From NCBI RefSeq assembly GCF_023283825.1, contig NZ_JAKILD010000001.1:62001-126000 (forward strand): a DNA stretch of 64,000 nucleotides, read 5' to 3'. The notes beneath the pieces were generated by a model. The model saw only the letters and a list, made by a program, of their open reading frames with translations, was not told where the DNA came from and searched no databases. The position numbers and the translations under genes were made by a program. Of the stretch, positions 28,789 to 37,117 are shown piece by piece. Each line of letters begins with the position of its first letter. Position 1 is the stretch's first letter. Source of the stretch: Shewanella olleyana (lineage in GTDB: Bacteria; Pseudomonadota; Gammaproteobacteria; Enterobacterales; Shewanellaceae).

Positions 28789-30153
28789 TTGCACACGTTA
28801 GCTCAATTAACATCAGGTGAATTAAACGGTCAGAAACTACAACATATCCAAATTGCTGAGCAGTTAGTCGAATTCCCACGTGAAATTTTAGCGTTTGCAG
28901 ACACTTTAGAGGTGCTGGATTTATCCAATAATCGTTTAAGCCAATTACCTGATGAATTTGCATGCTTAACTGAACTTAAAATCCTATTTTTGTCGTTTAA
29001 CTGCTTTACTGAAGTACCTCAAATTATTGCTCAATGCCCTAAGCTTGAAATGATTGGCTTTAAAGCAAATCAAATATCTACAGTTGCTGAAAACTGCTTA
29101 CCTGTTGATACTCGCTGGTTAATTTTAACGGACAACCAGATCACCCAATTGCCTCAATCAATAGGTCAGTTACATCGTTTAAAGAAATGCGCTTTAGCTG
29201 GCAATAAGATTAATTCGCTTCCAGATACCATGGGAAATTGTAAAGAACTCGAGCTATTAAGAGTATCAGCCAATAATTTAACTCAAGTACCTGACTGGTT
29301 GTTATCTATGCCCAAGCTGGCATGGCTTGCATTCAGCGGTAATCCGGTGACTGATAATCATGTTAGTCATGACGCATTTTTACATGCAGAAATGGCTGAG
29401 TTTGAGTTGGGCGACCAACTCGGCCAAGGGGCTTCAGGCGTTATCTATCAAGCTCACTGGAAACCCGCGCAGCAAGAGTTGCCTCATACTAAGCAGCTTA
29501 ACGACGCTGAAACGAATAAGCACGATATTGTCGCGCTGAAGATGTTCAGAGGGGCCGTTACTTCAGATGGTTACCCAAAAGATGAACTGCATTGCTGTTT
29601 AAGTGCTGGCCATCACCCGAATTTGATTAAAGTGCTTGCTCAAATTTCAGAGCCAGAACATTTAGGTTTAGTGATGGAGTTGATCCCGTCGCGTTTTTAC
29701 AATTTGGGTTTACCACCTTCACTCGTCACCTGCACTAGAGATACTTTTGCCGATGATATGGATATTTCAATTTCGCATATCGTTAAAGTGATGTTGAGTT
29801 TGGCTGGCGCCTTAGCTCATTTACATCAACACAAAGTCAGTCATGGTGATATATACGCCCATAATACGATGATTGATGATGAAGCGAACATGCTATTTGG
29901 TGATTTTGGTGCAGCGACAGATTTAAGTAAGCTATCGCAGCAGCAAGCTACGCTAATGCAAAGCATTGAGGTAAGAGCATTTGGTAATATGTTGGATGAT
30001 TTATTAGCACAGCAAAAAGCATTGGGTAAACAATCTGACAGTCCACTTTTTAGTGTGCTAAGCGAATTATCACGTGACTGTTTGCAAGAGCAAACCAGTC
30101 TAAGACCGAATTTTGATGAGATTTGTCAGCGTTTAATTGAGCTTGAATCCTAA
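28789..30153 (+). CDS. Leucine-rich-repeat protein kinase
   Basis: The 454-residue soluble protein joins leucine-rich repeats (about residues 15-190; units such as LEVLDLSNNRLSQLPDEF) to a eukaryotic-like kinase domain (about 203-454). The kinase motifs are all present: glycine loop LGQGASGVIY, lysine K251 (VALKMF), catalytic loop HGDIYAHN with D354 and N359, and DFG at D372. It has no signal or membrane helix, so it acts in the cytoplasm. The start is TTG with AGGAAGG four bases upstream. It is monocistronic or paired with the next gene. The substrate is unknown. Confidence 0.88.
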   Translation: MHTLAQLTSGELNGQKLQHIQIAEQLVEFPREILAFADTLEVLDLSNNRLSQLPDEFACLTELKILFLSFNCFTEVPQIIAQCPKLEMIGFKANQISTVAENCLPVDTRWLILTDNQITQLPQSIGQLHRLKKCALAGNKINSLPDTMGNCKELELLRVSANNLTQVPDWLLSMPKLAWLAFSGNPVTDNHVSHDAFLHAEMAEFELGDQLGQGASGVIYQAHWKPAQQELPHTKQLNDAETNKHDIVALKMFRGAVTSDGYPKDELHCCLSAGHHPNLIKVLAQISEPEHLGLVMELIPSRFYNLGLPPSLVTCTRDTFADDMDISISHIVKVMLSLAGALAHLHQHKVSHGDIYAHNTMIDDEANMLFGDFGAATDLSKLSQQQATLMQSIEVRAFGNMLDDLLAQQKALGKQSDSPLFSVLSELSRDCLQEQTSLRPNFDEICQRLIELES

Positions 30154-30235
30154 TCAATTTAAACCCAAATCAATTTTAAACTCTAGTCTATTCTAGGTGT
30201 TGATTTGAATAAGTGATTTACAGCATGGGAGCGAA

Positions 30236-30823
30236 ATGAGCCAAACAGAATTAAATGTTCTGATTGAACAGGTTAAACAGTGCCAACTGTGCAAGCCTAA
30301 GTTGGCTCATGGCGTGAATCCAGTAGTGCAACTTCATTCAAGTGCCAAAATACTGATTGCAGGTCAGGCACCAGGTTTAGCTGTGCATCAATCAGGTGTG
30401 CCATTCGATGACGCAAGTGGCGAACGATTACGTCATTGGCTGGGGATTGATAAAACGGTATTTTACGATCCTAAGCAAGTCGCTATTTTGCCCATGGGCT
30501 TTTGTTACCCAGGGAAAGGCAAGAGCGGTGATTTACCGCCATTAACAATTTGCGCAGAGACTTGGCGTGCATTATTGCTCGCCGAGCTTAAACAATTAAA
30601 GCTGACCGTTGTTATTGGCAAGTATGCGCAAGACTATCATTTGGGGACGTCGAAACAGTCTTTGACTCAAACGGTTAAAAATTGGTCTGAGTATGCTCGT
30701 TCTATTATGCCTTTACCTCACCCAAGCCCTCGAAATAATATTTGGTTAGCCAAGAATCCTTGGTTTGCTGAGCAACTATTACCAGAATTGAAACAGAGAG
30801 TAAGCGAAGCTTTAAAAGATTAG
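30236..30823 (+). CDS. Uracil-DNA glycosylase family protein
   Basis: The 195-residue product has the UDG-superfamily motifs of the small bacterial branch: ILIAGQAPGLAVHQSGVPF (motif A, GQAPG in place of the usual GEAPG) and PLPHPSPRNN (motif B). An N-terminal CQLC pair, part of the iron-sulfur set in families 4/5, is present, but I do not see all four cysteines. Catalytic activity on DNA is therefore uncertain. GGGAGCGAA precedes the ATG. It follows the LRR-kinase gene after 82 nt. Confidence 0.75.
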   Translation: MSQTELNVLIEQVKQCQLCKPKLAHGVNPVVQLHSSAKILIAGQAPGLAVHQSGVPFDDASGERLRHWLGIDKTVFYDPKQVAILPMGFCYPGKGKSGDLPPLTICAETWRALLLAELKQLKLTVVIGKYAQDYHLGTSKQSLTQTVKNWSEYARSIMPLPHPSPRNNIWLAKNPWFAEQLLPELKQRVSEALKD

Positions 30824-30918
30824 TTTCATCGGTTTGGCTGTATTTGATGCATTAACGCCGTGTTTTCGTGCTATTTGCTCGTTAAACGGCCACTTGAACA
30901 ATAAGTTTCATTTTTTTA

Positions 30919-30946
30919 TTGATCCTATCTGAAAAATCAGTAAAGT
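30919..30946 (+). promoter_or_regulatory. Probable promoter of tRNA-Leu copy 2
   Basis: TTGATC at 30919-30924 and TAAAGT at 30941-30946 with a 16-bp spacer lie about 75 nt before the tRNA. It is weaker than the promoter of the first tRNA operon and unrelated in sequence. Confidence 0.5.
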
Positions 30947-31027
30947 ATGCACCACATCAGCGGCGGCAACCGATTACTTCGTTGAATATCAAATTTTGTA
31001 ACGCGTTACGACGAGTTACCAGAGTTT

Positions 31028-31113
31028 GCCCGAGTGGTGGAATCGGTAGACACAAGGGATTTAAAATCCCTCGCTTAATAGGCGTGCCAGTTCAAGTCTG
31101 GCCTCGGGTACCA
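31028..31113 (+). tRNA. tRNA-Leu(TAA), copy 2
   Basis: This 86-nt class II tRNA is identical in sequence to 23895-23980, with an encoded CCA. Similarity continues downstream through the terminator but not upstream, so the duplication included the tRNA and its terminator. Confidence 0.97.
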
Positions 31114-31158
31114 TTATTCTTCCATGAAGAGCTTACATACGTAAGTATGGTGCGAAAA

Positions 31159-31185
31159 AGCCTCAACGAAAGTTGGGGCTTTTTT
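31159..31185 (+). terminator. Terminator of tRNA-Leu copy 2
   Basis: Same hairpin as at 24011: 9-bp stem, GAAA loop, T tract. Confidence 0.9.
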
Positions 31186-31202
31186 GTGTCTGTAATTTGA
31201 GT

Positions 31203-31270
31203 TGTTGAGACAAAAGCAAAATCCCTCGTCGTTTTAAAATAGGGCGTGTCAGTTCAAGTCTGTTCTCAAG
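31203..31270 (+). pseudogene. Decayed tRNA-Leu remnant
   Basis: The segment keeps blocks of tRNA-Leu in the right order: a D-arm GAGACA end, AAATCCCTCG of the anticodon stem, then AGTTCAAGTCTG of the T arm. The acceptor stem, anticodon loop and CCA are lost. It lies 90 nt after an intact tRNA-Leu and is followed by its own hairpin at 31280, so it looks like a decayed third copy. Confidence 0.75.
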
Positions 31271-31279
31271 AAAGTGATA

Positions 31280-31303
31280 AAAGCTCCTGTGATGAGGAGC
31301 TTT
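31280..31303 (+). terminator. Hairpin after the decayed tRNA
   Basis: AAAGCTCCT pairs perfectly with AGGAGCTTT around a GTGATG loop. The T tract is short, so terminator strength is doubtful. Confidence 0.5.
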
Positions 31304-31391
31304 ATATGTTGGGGGATTGCTGGAAATATTAACGTGATCTTAATTCAGTGCCTTATACAGCAGTCCAAAACAAAGGCCGTAGTTGAGAACT

Positions 31392-31997
31392 CTAGGCATC
31401 AACCACTATCACTTCGCCGTTAATAAACCCATCTACTGAGCGCTCAAAAGCTTTACCGACTAATCTTCCTGGTACGGGTTCAAATCCTGGCATCATTTCA
31501 CCGTACACTTCCCATGCCTCAGTTAACACGGTTGGATTTACCACATTAATGCGGGTATTTCTTGGCATCTCATGGGCAACACATTTAACGAAGGTGTCTA
31601 TGGCGCCGCTGGTGGTAGCATCTGCAATCGCAAAAGGAATTGGTTTCATATTTAATATGCCACTGATAAGCGTAAATGAGCCGCCATCAGCAATATATTT
31701 CTGTCCGATTCGGACTAAGTTAATTTGTCCCATCATTTTGCTCATTATGGTGGTTAACCATTGTGATTCAGTCATTGATTCAAAAGTTTCATATTCACAA
31801 AAGCCGACTGTATTCACTACAGCATCAAAGTGACCGACTTTTTCAAAAAGTGATTCTATGGATTTTTCATCTGTGATATCGACAAGATGATCGACATTGC
31901 CAGAACGCCCTGCGGTAATAACCTTGTGATTACCAAGCCCTGTTTGTGCTGCCTGACCCATTTTACCTAGTGCACCAATTAAAATTACTGTTTTCAT
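31392..31997 (-). CDS. Short-chain dehydrogenase/reductase-like protein
   Basis: The 201-residue product has a Rossmann fold (VILIGALGKMGQA, then DITDEKSIESLFEKVGHFDAVVNTVG) typical of SDR proteins. The catalytic Y-x-x-x-K is not visible at the expected place: PFAIADATTSGAIDTF lies where YxxxK would be, after ISGILN. It may be a non-classical SDR or a binding protein. AAGGAT precedes the ATG. It is divergent from a LysR gene. Confidence 0.75.
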   Translation of the reverse strand: MKTVILIGALGKMGQAAQTGLGNHKVITAGRSGNVDHLVDITDEKSIESLFEKVGHFDAVVNTVGFCEYETFESMTESQWLTTIMSKMMGQINLVRIGQKYIADGGSFTLISGILNMKPIPFAIADATTSGAIDTFVKCVAHEMPRNTRINVVNPTVLTEAWEVYGEMMPGFEPVPGRLVGKAFERSVDGFINGEVIVVDA

Positions 31998-32144
31998 ATT
32001 TGATCCTTAACCTGAGTTTGTTTCGATGGATGTATCTTAGGGAGGAATCAAAACAAGCGGAAACAAATAGTATTTGTAGGTGTTACAATTTTTTCTTGTG
32101 TAGTGTTAGACTGCTACCATCATCAAACTCAGAAAGTGGTTAGC

Positions 32145-33029
32145 GTGAGTAAATTAGATCGTTTAGATATGAAGCAGCTAAGGGTGTTTCAGGCATTAAT
32201 TCGTGAAGAGAACGCCTCTAAAGCTGCGAATCAGCTGGGGTTAACTCAGCAAGCCGTTAGCGAGCATTTGAAAAAGTTACGAGACGTGTTTGATGACAGA
32301 TTATTTGTAAGAAAGACCAATGGCTTTGTGCCAACCCCATTTGCGGAGGAGCTGGCTATAGGCGTCGATAGACTGCTTATAGATTTTAACTCGTTATTGT
32401 CAGCTAAAGACTTTTCACCAAAGAAGGCCAAAGGCACGTTCGTTATTGCTGCCACTGATTATGCTCAACAAATTATCTTACCTAGTCTGATTGCCAAAAT
32501 AAGACAACAAGCGCCAAATTTAAAGTTGATTATTCGAGACTTCGAATTAGATAAACTGCACGAGTTAATGGAAAGCGGCAAAGTTAACTTAGCGGTGGCA
32601 TTTCCTGACTATATTCCAGAAAGCTATAAGATCGTTAAGCTATTCGAAGAGCATCATGTTTGTGTGACATCGACTCATTCATCGATAGCACAATTAACGC
32701 CGACATTAGCTGAAGTGGCTGAGTTTCCAACCATTATCGCATCTCCATCAAGACCTAACTTTAAAGGCTCAATCGATGAATGGTTCTCAACCTTTGGCTT
32801 AAAACGCAATGTTGTGGTGTCTGCTCCGTGCTTTTCCATTGTGCCTATGTATCTTGAAACCACAGACTCAATCGCGTTTTTACCGTCTAGAGCTATTAAA
32901 GGGTTAGACGTTGTCACTATAGACCTAGAAGAGTCACCAGATAGTTTTGATGTGATTGCAGCCTGGCACCCGAGATACAATGAAGACCCGTTGCAAAAGT
33001 GGCTTGTGAGCTTACTTGATTGTGTCTAA
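32145..33029 (+). CDS. LysR family transcriptional regulator
   Basis: The 294-residue product has an N-terminal winged helix-turn-helix (MKQLRVFQALIREENASKAANQLGLTQQAVSEHLKKLR) and a LysR effector domain at about 95-294. The GTG at 32145 fits the usual length; longer in-frame starts upstream exist. It is divergent from the SDR gene across about 150 bp, the usual arrangement for a LysR target. Confidence 0.87.
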   Translation: MSKLDRLDMKQLRVFQALIREENASKAANQLGLTQQAVSEHLKKLRDVFDDRLFVRKTNGFVPTPFAEELAIGVDRLLIDFNSLLSAKDFSPKKAKGTFVIAATDYAQQIILPSLIAKIRQQAPNLKLIIRDFELDKLHELMESGKVNLAVAFPDYIPESYKIVKLFEEHHVCVTSTHSSIAQLTPTLAEVAEFPTIIASPSRPNFKGSIDEWFSTFGLKRNVVVSAPCFSIVPMYLETTDSIAFLPSRAIKGLDVVTIDLEESPDSFDVIAAWHPRYNEDPLQKWLVSLLDCV

Positions 33030-33036
33030 CGTTTCC

Positions 33037-33069
33037 GTGAAAAGTGAAAAGTGAAAAGTGAAAAGTAAA
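33037..33069. repeat. 7-bp tandem repeat (GTGAAAA)
   Basis: Four GTGAAAA units and a variant fifth occur directly after the LysR stop codon. Such short arrays vary in copy number by slippage. Confidence 0.7.
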
Positions 33070-33070
33070 A

Positions 33071-33100
33071 CAAACAGAGCGCATATATTGGCTCTGTTTG
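33071..33100. terminator. Bidirectional terminator between LysR and radical SAM genes
   Basis: CAAACAGAGC pairs perfectly with GCTCTGTTTG around a 10-nt loop, between two convergent genes. Confidence 0.7.
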
Positions 33101-33117
33101 TTATCTTGATGCGCTAA

Positions 33118-35052
33118 CTATTCTTCATTACTGGCAATAAAGTTATTAATCGCAGTTAAAATCAAATCTGGTTTCATCTCGGTAGGAGTGACTTTTTGGT
33201 TAAACCAAAAGCTCATTGGCTGATCAAAACCAATGCCGTGCATATAGTTATAAATAGCCTTTCTAAGGCCTTCACCTAACATCTGATGATCGGTACCCGT
33301 TGGATCGGTAAAGTCCACGTCGTTTTCTGCAAACATGATATCAGGGCGCTCAGCAAGGGTAATGCCGAACTCATCTGGATTCATCCCAATTGGACTATGT
33401 ACTGTAGCGACAAAGCGATGCCAGTAAGCTGATTGGAAACAGCCTTGTGCCATCATCTGGCGCACCATTTCAAGAGAATCAATGGTTTCTTGCTCTGTTT
33501 GCGTCGGGAAGCCATACATCAAGTAAGCATGAACCAATATACCTGCATCACTGAAAGCTTTGGTGACATGGGCGACACGTTCAACACTTACGCCTTTTTT
33601 CATGAGTTTAAGTAAACGGTCTGATGCAACCTCAAGGCCGCCACTGACCGCGATACAGCCTGAATCAGCGAGTAATTGGCAGCGTGCTTGGCTAAAGGTT
33701 CTTTCAAAACGAATGTTGCCCCACCAACTAATGACTACGTTACGCTCGATTAAGCGCTTTGCTAATGAAAATAGCACCTTTGGCGGCAATGCTTCATCAA
33801 CAAAATGAAACCCTGTTTCACCAGTTTCTTCAATTAATTGCTCGATTCTATCCACTAACAGATCTGCGCCAGCGGTGTCGTAGCGGTCAATGTAATCTAA
33901 GCTGACATCGCAAAAGCTGCATTTGCGCCAGTAACAACCATGGGCAATGGTTAGCTTATTCCAGCGGCCATCACTCCAAATACGGTGCATTGGGTTAAGC
34001 ATTTCGCATAACGACAAATATTCGCCTAACGGTAATCCGTCGTATATGGGTGCACCCACATCGGCTTGCGGAATATCATGCAGCTCAGAGTTTTCATTAA
34101 AGTGAACATATGGCTGACCGTCTTCATCCTCTGCAAGGAAGTAAGTACGGACTAAATCATCTATCTCACGTTCACCTTGGAAGTATTCAAGCAGGGTAAT
34201 TAACGGGCGCTCTCCATCATCGAGGCAGATAAAATCAATGAACTCAAAAACCCGAGGATCTTTCAGTGCCCGAAGCTCAGTATTAATAAACCCCCCACCG
34301 ATGACGATAGGCAGTTCTGGATTAATGTTTTTACAGGTTTGCGCGATACGTAATGCGCCGAGCATATTGCCAGGAAAAGGCACAGTAAGCGCAACTACGC
34401 TAGGCTGTGTTTCTTCTAGATAATGCTCGACTAACTGCTCCAAAATATCAGAGCTGAAGCTAGGCTCGCCCATTAAGGTATCGTAGAGATTATCAAAGCT
34501 TGGATTCGCCGCTGCTAATTGTTCGCCATAACGGCTGACTTCAAAATAAGGGTCAACGCCTTGGGTGATCACACTCGATAAATCATTGATAAACAGGGTG
34601 GCTAAATATTTGGCTTTGTCTTGCACACCCAGATTACCAAAGGCGGCTTGCAATACGTCACCCGAGACCGCTTCCATTTGCGATATAGCGTCAAATGCTG
34701 GGCCTTCAGGTAAAAAACGACGCGAGTTAATGCGCATAGCAAGGCTTGGATCTTTGCCTTGTAAAAACCGAATCGCAGTTTCGACGGTTAAGTGGTAACG
34801 GTCAAATTCGGCGAGGAAATTAAAAATGACATCAGGTAGCTCGTCATCTTCAAAGTGTTGATAGTTTTCTTCTACATGCTGGCGAATAATCTCAAGTGCA
34901 GGCGCTGTCATCATTTCTAAAAAAAGCTCAATTGCAGGATCTCGCTGCACCGCCTCATAACCTCTAGATCGCAAAAAACCAGTTAAATACGCAGTTGCCG
35001 GATAAGGCGTATTTAGCTGAGTCATAGGTGGAGTCATAAGAAGAACGGTCAT
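33118..35052 (-). CDS. B12-binding domain radical SAM protein
   Basis: The 644-residue product has an N-terminal to middle cobalamin-binding-like region (VALTVPFPGNMLGALRIAQTCKNINPELPIVIGGGFINTE, about 215-255) and a radical SAM domain at about 375-560. The cluster cysteines are in GCYWRKCSFCD, spaced C-x4-C-x2-C rather than the common C-x3-C-x2-C. Such enzymes catalyse methylations or rearrangements; the substrate is unknown. It is a single gene with a convergent neighbour. Confidence 0.83.
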   Translation of the reverse strand: MTVLLMTPPMTQLNTPYPATAYLTGFLRSRGYEAVQRDPAIELFLEMMTAPALEIIRQHVEENYQHFEDDELPDVIFNFLAEFDRYHLTVETAIRFLQGKDPSLAMRINSRRFLPEGPAFDAISQMEAVSGDVLQAAFGNLGVQDKAKYLATLFINDLSSVITQGVDPYFEVSRYGEQLAAANPSFDNLYDTLMGEPSFSSDILEQLVEHYLEETQPSVVALTVPFPGNMLGALRIAQTCKNINPELPIVIGGGFINTELRALKDPRVFEFIDFICLDDGERPLITLLEYFQGEREIDDLVRTYFLAEDEDGQPYVHFNENSELHDIPQADVGAPIYDGLPLGEYLSLCEMLNPMHRIWSDGRWNKLTIAHGCYWRKCSFCDVSLDYIDRYDTAGADLLVDRIEQLIEETGETGFHFVDEALPPKVLFSLAKRLIERNVVISWWGNIRFERTFSQARCQLLADSGCIAVSGGLEVASDRLLKLMKKGVSVERVAHVTKAFSDAGILVHAYLMYGFPTQTEQETIDSLEMVRQMMAQGCFQSAYWHRFVATVHSPIGMNPDEFGITLAERPDIMFAENDVDFTDPTGTDHQMLGEGLRKAIYNYMHGIGFDQPMSFWFNQKVTPTEMKPDLILTAINNFIASNEE

Positions 35053-35512
35053 AACGTGCCTTTAAATAGAAAAACAGAAAGTAAACTTGAGCTTTCAAGC
35101 AAAGCGGCAGGAATAAATCCACTTGGCTAAAGGTTCAGCAGCTAAATTGCGACTGAAAACATAAAAATGGATTCTATCAAATGAAGTCGATAAAAACCCG
35201 TAAATTAGCTTTTGAGAGGTACTTTGTAAGCGTTAGTCTCTTGGGGGCTTGATTTATTGAGTATTCCCACTGATGAGGATACTTCTTACAATTAAAATGC
35301 CAAATAAAATATCGAATGCTGTTATTCAAAAAACATTAAAATAGTTTTCGAGATTTTAGTTTGGGCTAATACAACTAAGTTATTGTAAATATATTTTAAA
35401 AATGATGTGAATTTGATGTGTGCTTTATGATAAATGGGCATATGTGTTCGCACCAATATGAGCGCATTCGAATTATACAAACTTTATGTATTTTAGCTTA
35501 GTGAGAGCAGTG

Positions 35513-35590
35513 ATGAATCAAAAAAAGTATTTAGGCATGCGAGCAGGCGACCTTGATAATAAAGCCTATGCAAAATATTGGAATCCCTAA
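35513..35590 (+). CDS. Very short reading frame, possibly the 5' remnant of a gene
   Basis: The 25-codon frame encodes a peptide with the segment GMRAGDLDNKAYAKYWNP. It could be the start of a gene cut off by later insertions, or chance. No clear ribosome site was seen. Confidence 0.2.
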   Translation: MNQKKYLGMRAGDLDNKAYAKYWNP

Positions 35591-35621
35591 CTGTGTACAG
35601 ATTTACTTGACCACATCAGAC

Positions 35622-35652
35622 CAAAGGGGTAAAACGCTTGCGCCCCTTTGGA
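35622..35652. repeat. 9-bp inverted repeat
   Basis: CCAAAGGGG pairs with CCCCTTTGG around a 13-nt loop, just before the dispersed repeat. Unlike the AT-rich surroundings it is GC-rich; no T tract follows. Confidence 0.6.
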
Positions 35653-35702
35653 AACTCTCAGTGCCCCTGACGAAAAATGCAGAAAGTATTGTGGCTTAAT
35701 GA

Positions 35703-35911
35703 ATCTGCACATAAGGTCGCTCTTTCACATCTGCTCCATAGGGGTATGGTAAATGTCAGTTTGATGTATGGAACATCATTGACCATGTGATCGCGACATT
35801 CCATTCATCCTGTACATTCCAGCGGCATGCAATGGATTAGATTGAAGTAATGCTCTTCAATAATTAAAAAAAGATAAATGAATTATAGAGTTGGTGCCAG
35901 TAAGTCATTTA
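35703..35911. repeat. Dispersed 209-bp repeat, copy 2
   Basis: This aligns without gaps to 48-256, with mismatches concentrated in the last 60 bases. It lies upstream of the TauE/SafE gene. Confidence 0.8.
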
Positions 35912-36112
35912 TACTCGATAAACTTCAATATTTTTGCTAACTTATTGAATTTGCATTGGTTGGAAGACAATTTTCGAGGCTTGCGCAACAAGGCGAGCTC
36001 TTTTTCAGGCTTGATATTCCAAAAATTGGTTTTCAATTTTCGTTACATTAATAAAACAGTAGGGTGGCTTGGTGTGGTTGCTAATAAGTTGGTCTTCAGC
36101 TGGAAGAATATC

Positions 36113-36136
36113 TAACAGCTTTATAATAAGCTGTTA
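36113..36136. promoter_or_regulatory. Hairpin upstream of the TauE/SafE gene
   Basis: TAACAGCTT pairs perfectly with AAGCTGTTA around a 6-nt loop, 36 nt before the permease start. There is no T tract, so it could be an operator or a leftover of inserted DNA. Confidence 0.45.
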
Positions 36137-36172
36137 GGCTGAAAATCAGCATAATTATAATAATAGGTATTT

Positions 36173-36913
36173 ATGGATTTTCAGTTAATTCTTTATTTCA
36201 TCGCTATTTGTGGTTTTGCTGCTCTTGTTCACGGAAGTGTTGGTTTTGGATTCCCAATGTTGGCAACCCCATTGCTTGCACTTTTGACTGATGTGCAAAC
36301 AGCAATAATGTTAACTATTGTTCCAAATATTTTCATAAATCTAGTCAGCATAAAATCTGAAGGTGAAATTTCAAAAGCCATAAAGAAACACTACAAATTA
36401 GTCGCTTATACTGCTTTTGGTAGTTTATTTGGTACAGCTGCCTTAATTCAGTTTGAGACACCAGTATTCAAAGTTATCCTTGCCTTAGCGATTATGATTT
36501 ACTTAATAACAGATACATTTAAGGTAAGGTTACATAGCATTAGAAAATACCCAGAGATTTCGAAAGTTATTTTTGGTCTAATATCAGGTTTTATTGGAGG
36601 CTTAACGAATGTAATGGCTCCAACACTAATTATGTATTCTCTTGAATCAGGTCAATCCAAAAGAGATATTATACAATCGACAAATCTTTGTTTCTTATTC
36701 GGAAAAATTGTTCAATTAGTTTTATTTGCGGTCAGCCTTAAATTTACTACCTACACCATTTACAGCTCAACACTTGTTTTAGCCATTGTCATCGTTTTTG
36801 TTCCATTAGGTATAAAACTTAAGACAGTCATAAGTGAACATCATTATAAAACAATATTAAAAACACTGTTGTCTTTCATTACAATAGCATTGATTAGCCA
36901 AACATTTACGTAA
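36173..36913 (+). CDS. Sulfite exporter TauE/SafE family permease
   Basis: The 246-residue product has seven to eight membrane helices in two similar halves, each starting with a G-rich block: FAALVHGSVGFGFPMLATPLLALLTD and ISGFIGGLTNVMAPTLIMYSLE. This is the TauE/SafE signature. The family moves sulfite, sulfoacetate or other organic anions; the substrate here is not known. It stands alone after repeat copy 2, is AT-rich, and may be acquired. Confidence 0.85.
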   Translation: MDFQLILYFIAICGFAALVHGSVGFGFPMLATPLLALLTDVQTAIMLTIVPNIFINLVSIKSEGEISKAIKKHYKLVAYTAFGSLFGTAALIQFETPVFKVILALAIMIYLITDTFKVRLHSIRKYPEISKVIFGLISGFIGGLTNVMAPTLIMYSLESGQSKRDIIQSTNLCFLFGKIVQLVLFAVSLKFTTYTIYSSTLVLAIVIVFVPLGIKLKTVISEHHYKTILKTLLSFITIALISQTFT

Positions 36914-36928
36914 AACCCGACTAACTAA

Positions 36929-37093
36929 AAACTATGGTCAACCTCCTACTCGTATATATCTAGAGATAAGCTATACACTTTTCATTCTGTAACCCGAGTG
37001 GAGATTGATACTGGATTAAATGACTTTGTGATATTAAATCATGGTTTGCCTCCTCTTGATGATGAGAATGCCATGGTGGTTCAGTGCACTTAA
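36929..37093 (+). pseudogene. Possible 3' gene remnant
   Basis: An open frame of about 54 codons without a proper start ends at TAA 37091-37093. Its peptide (RVEIDTGLNDFVILNHGLPP) looks more like protein than the AT-rich spacer around it. It may be the C-terminal end of a lost gene. No family is recognised. Confidence 0.25.
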
Positions 37094-37117
37094 ACATGTA
37101 AACCTTAGGGCGAGGTT

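Larger units (their letters stand above)
35053..36172. other. 1.1-kb spacer with repeat copy 2 and hairpins
   Basis: No convincing gene lies here. It holds a 25-codon frame (35513-35590), a GC-rich hairpin (35622-35652), the second dispersed repeat (35703-35911) and a hairpin before the TauE gene (36113-36136). This looks like a site of past insertions. Confidence 0.6.

Noticed and set aside
30919..31200. A 93-codon frame on the plus strand
   Set aside because: It runs through the promoter region, the intact tRNA-Leu and its terminator, so it is not a gene.
35891..36115. A 74-codon frame after repeat copy 2
   Set aside because: It begins inside the repeat, has no ribosome site and no family resemblance.
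36110..36139. attC-like integron site
   Set aside because: The outer ATCTAAC and GTTAGGC fit the consensus, but the span is about 30 nt, too short for attC, and no integrase or cassette array is visible.
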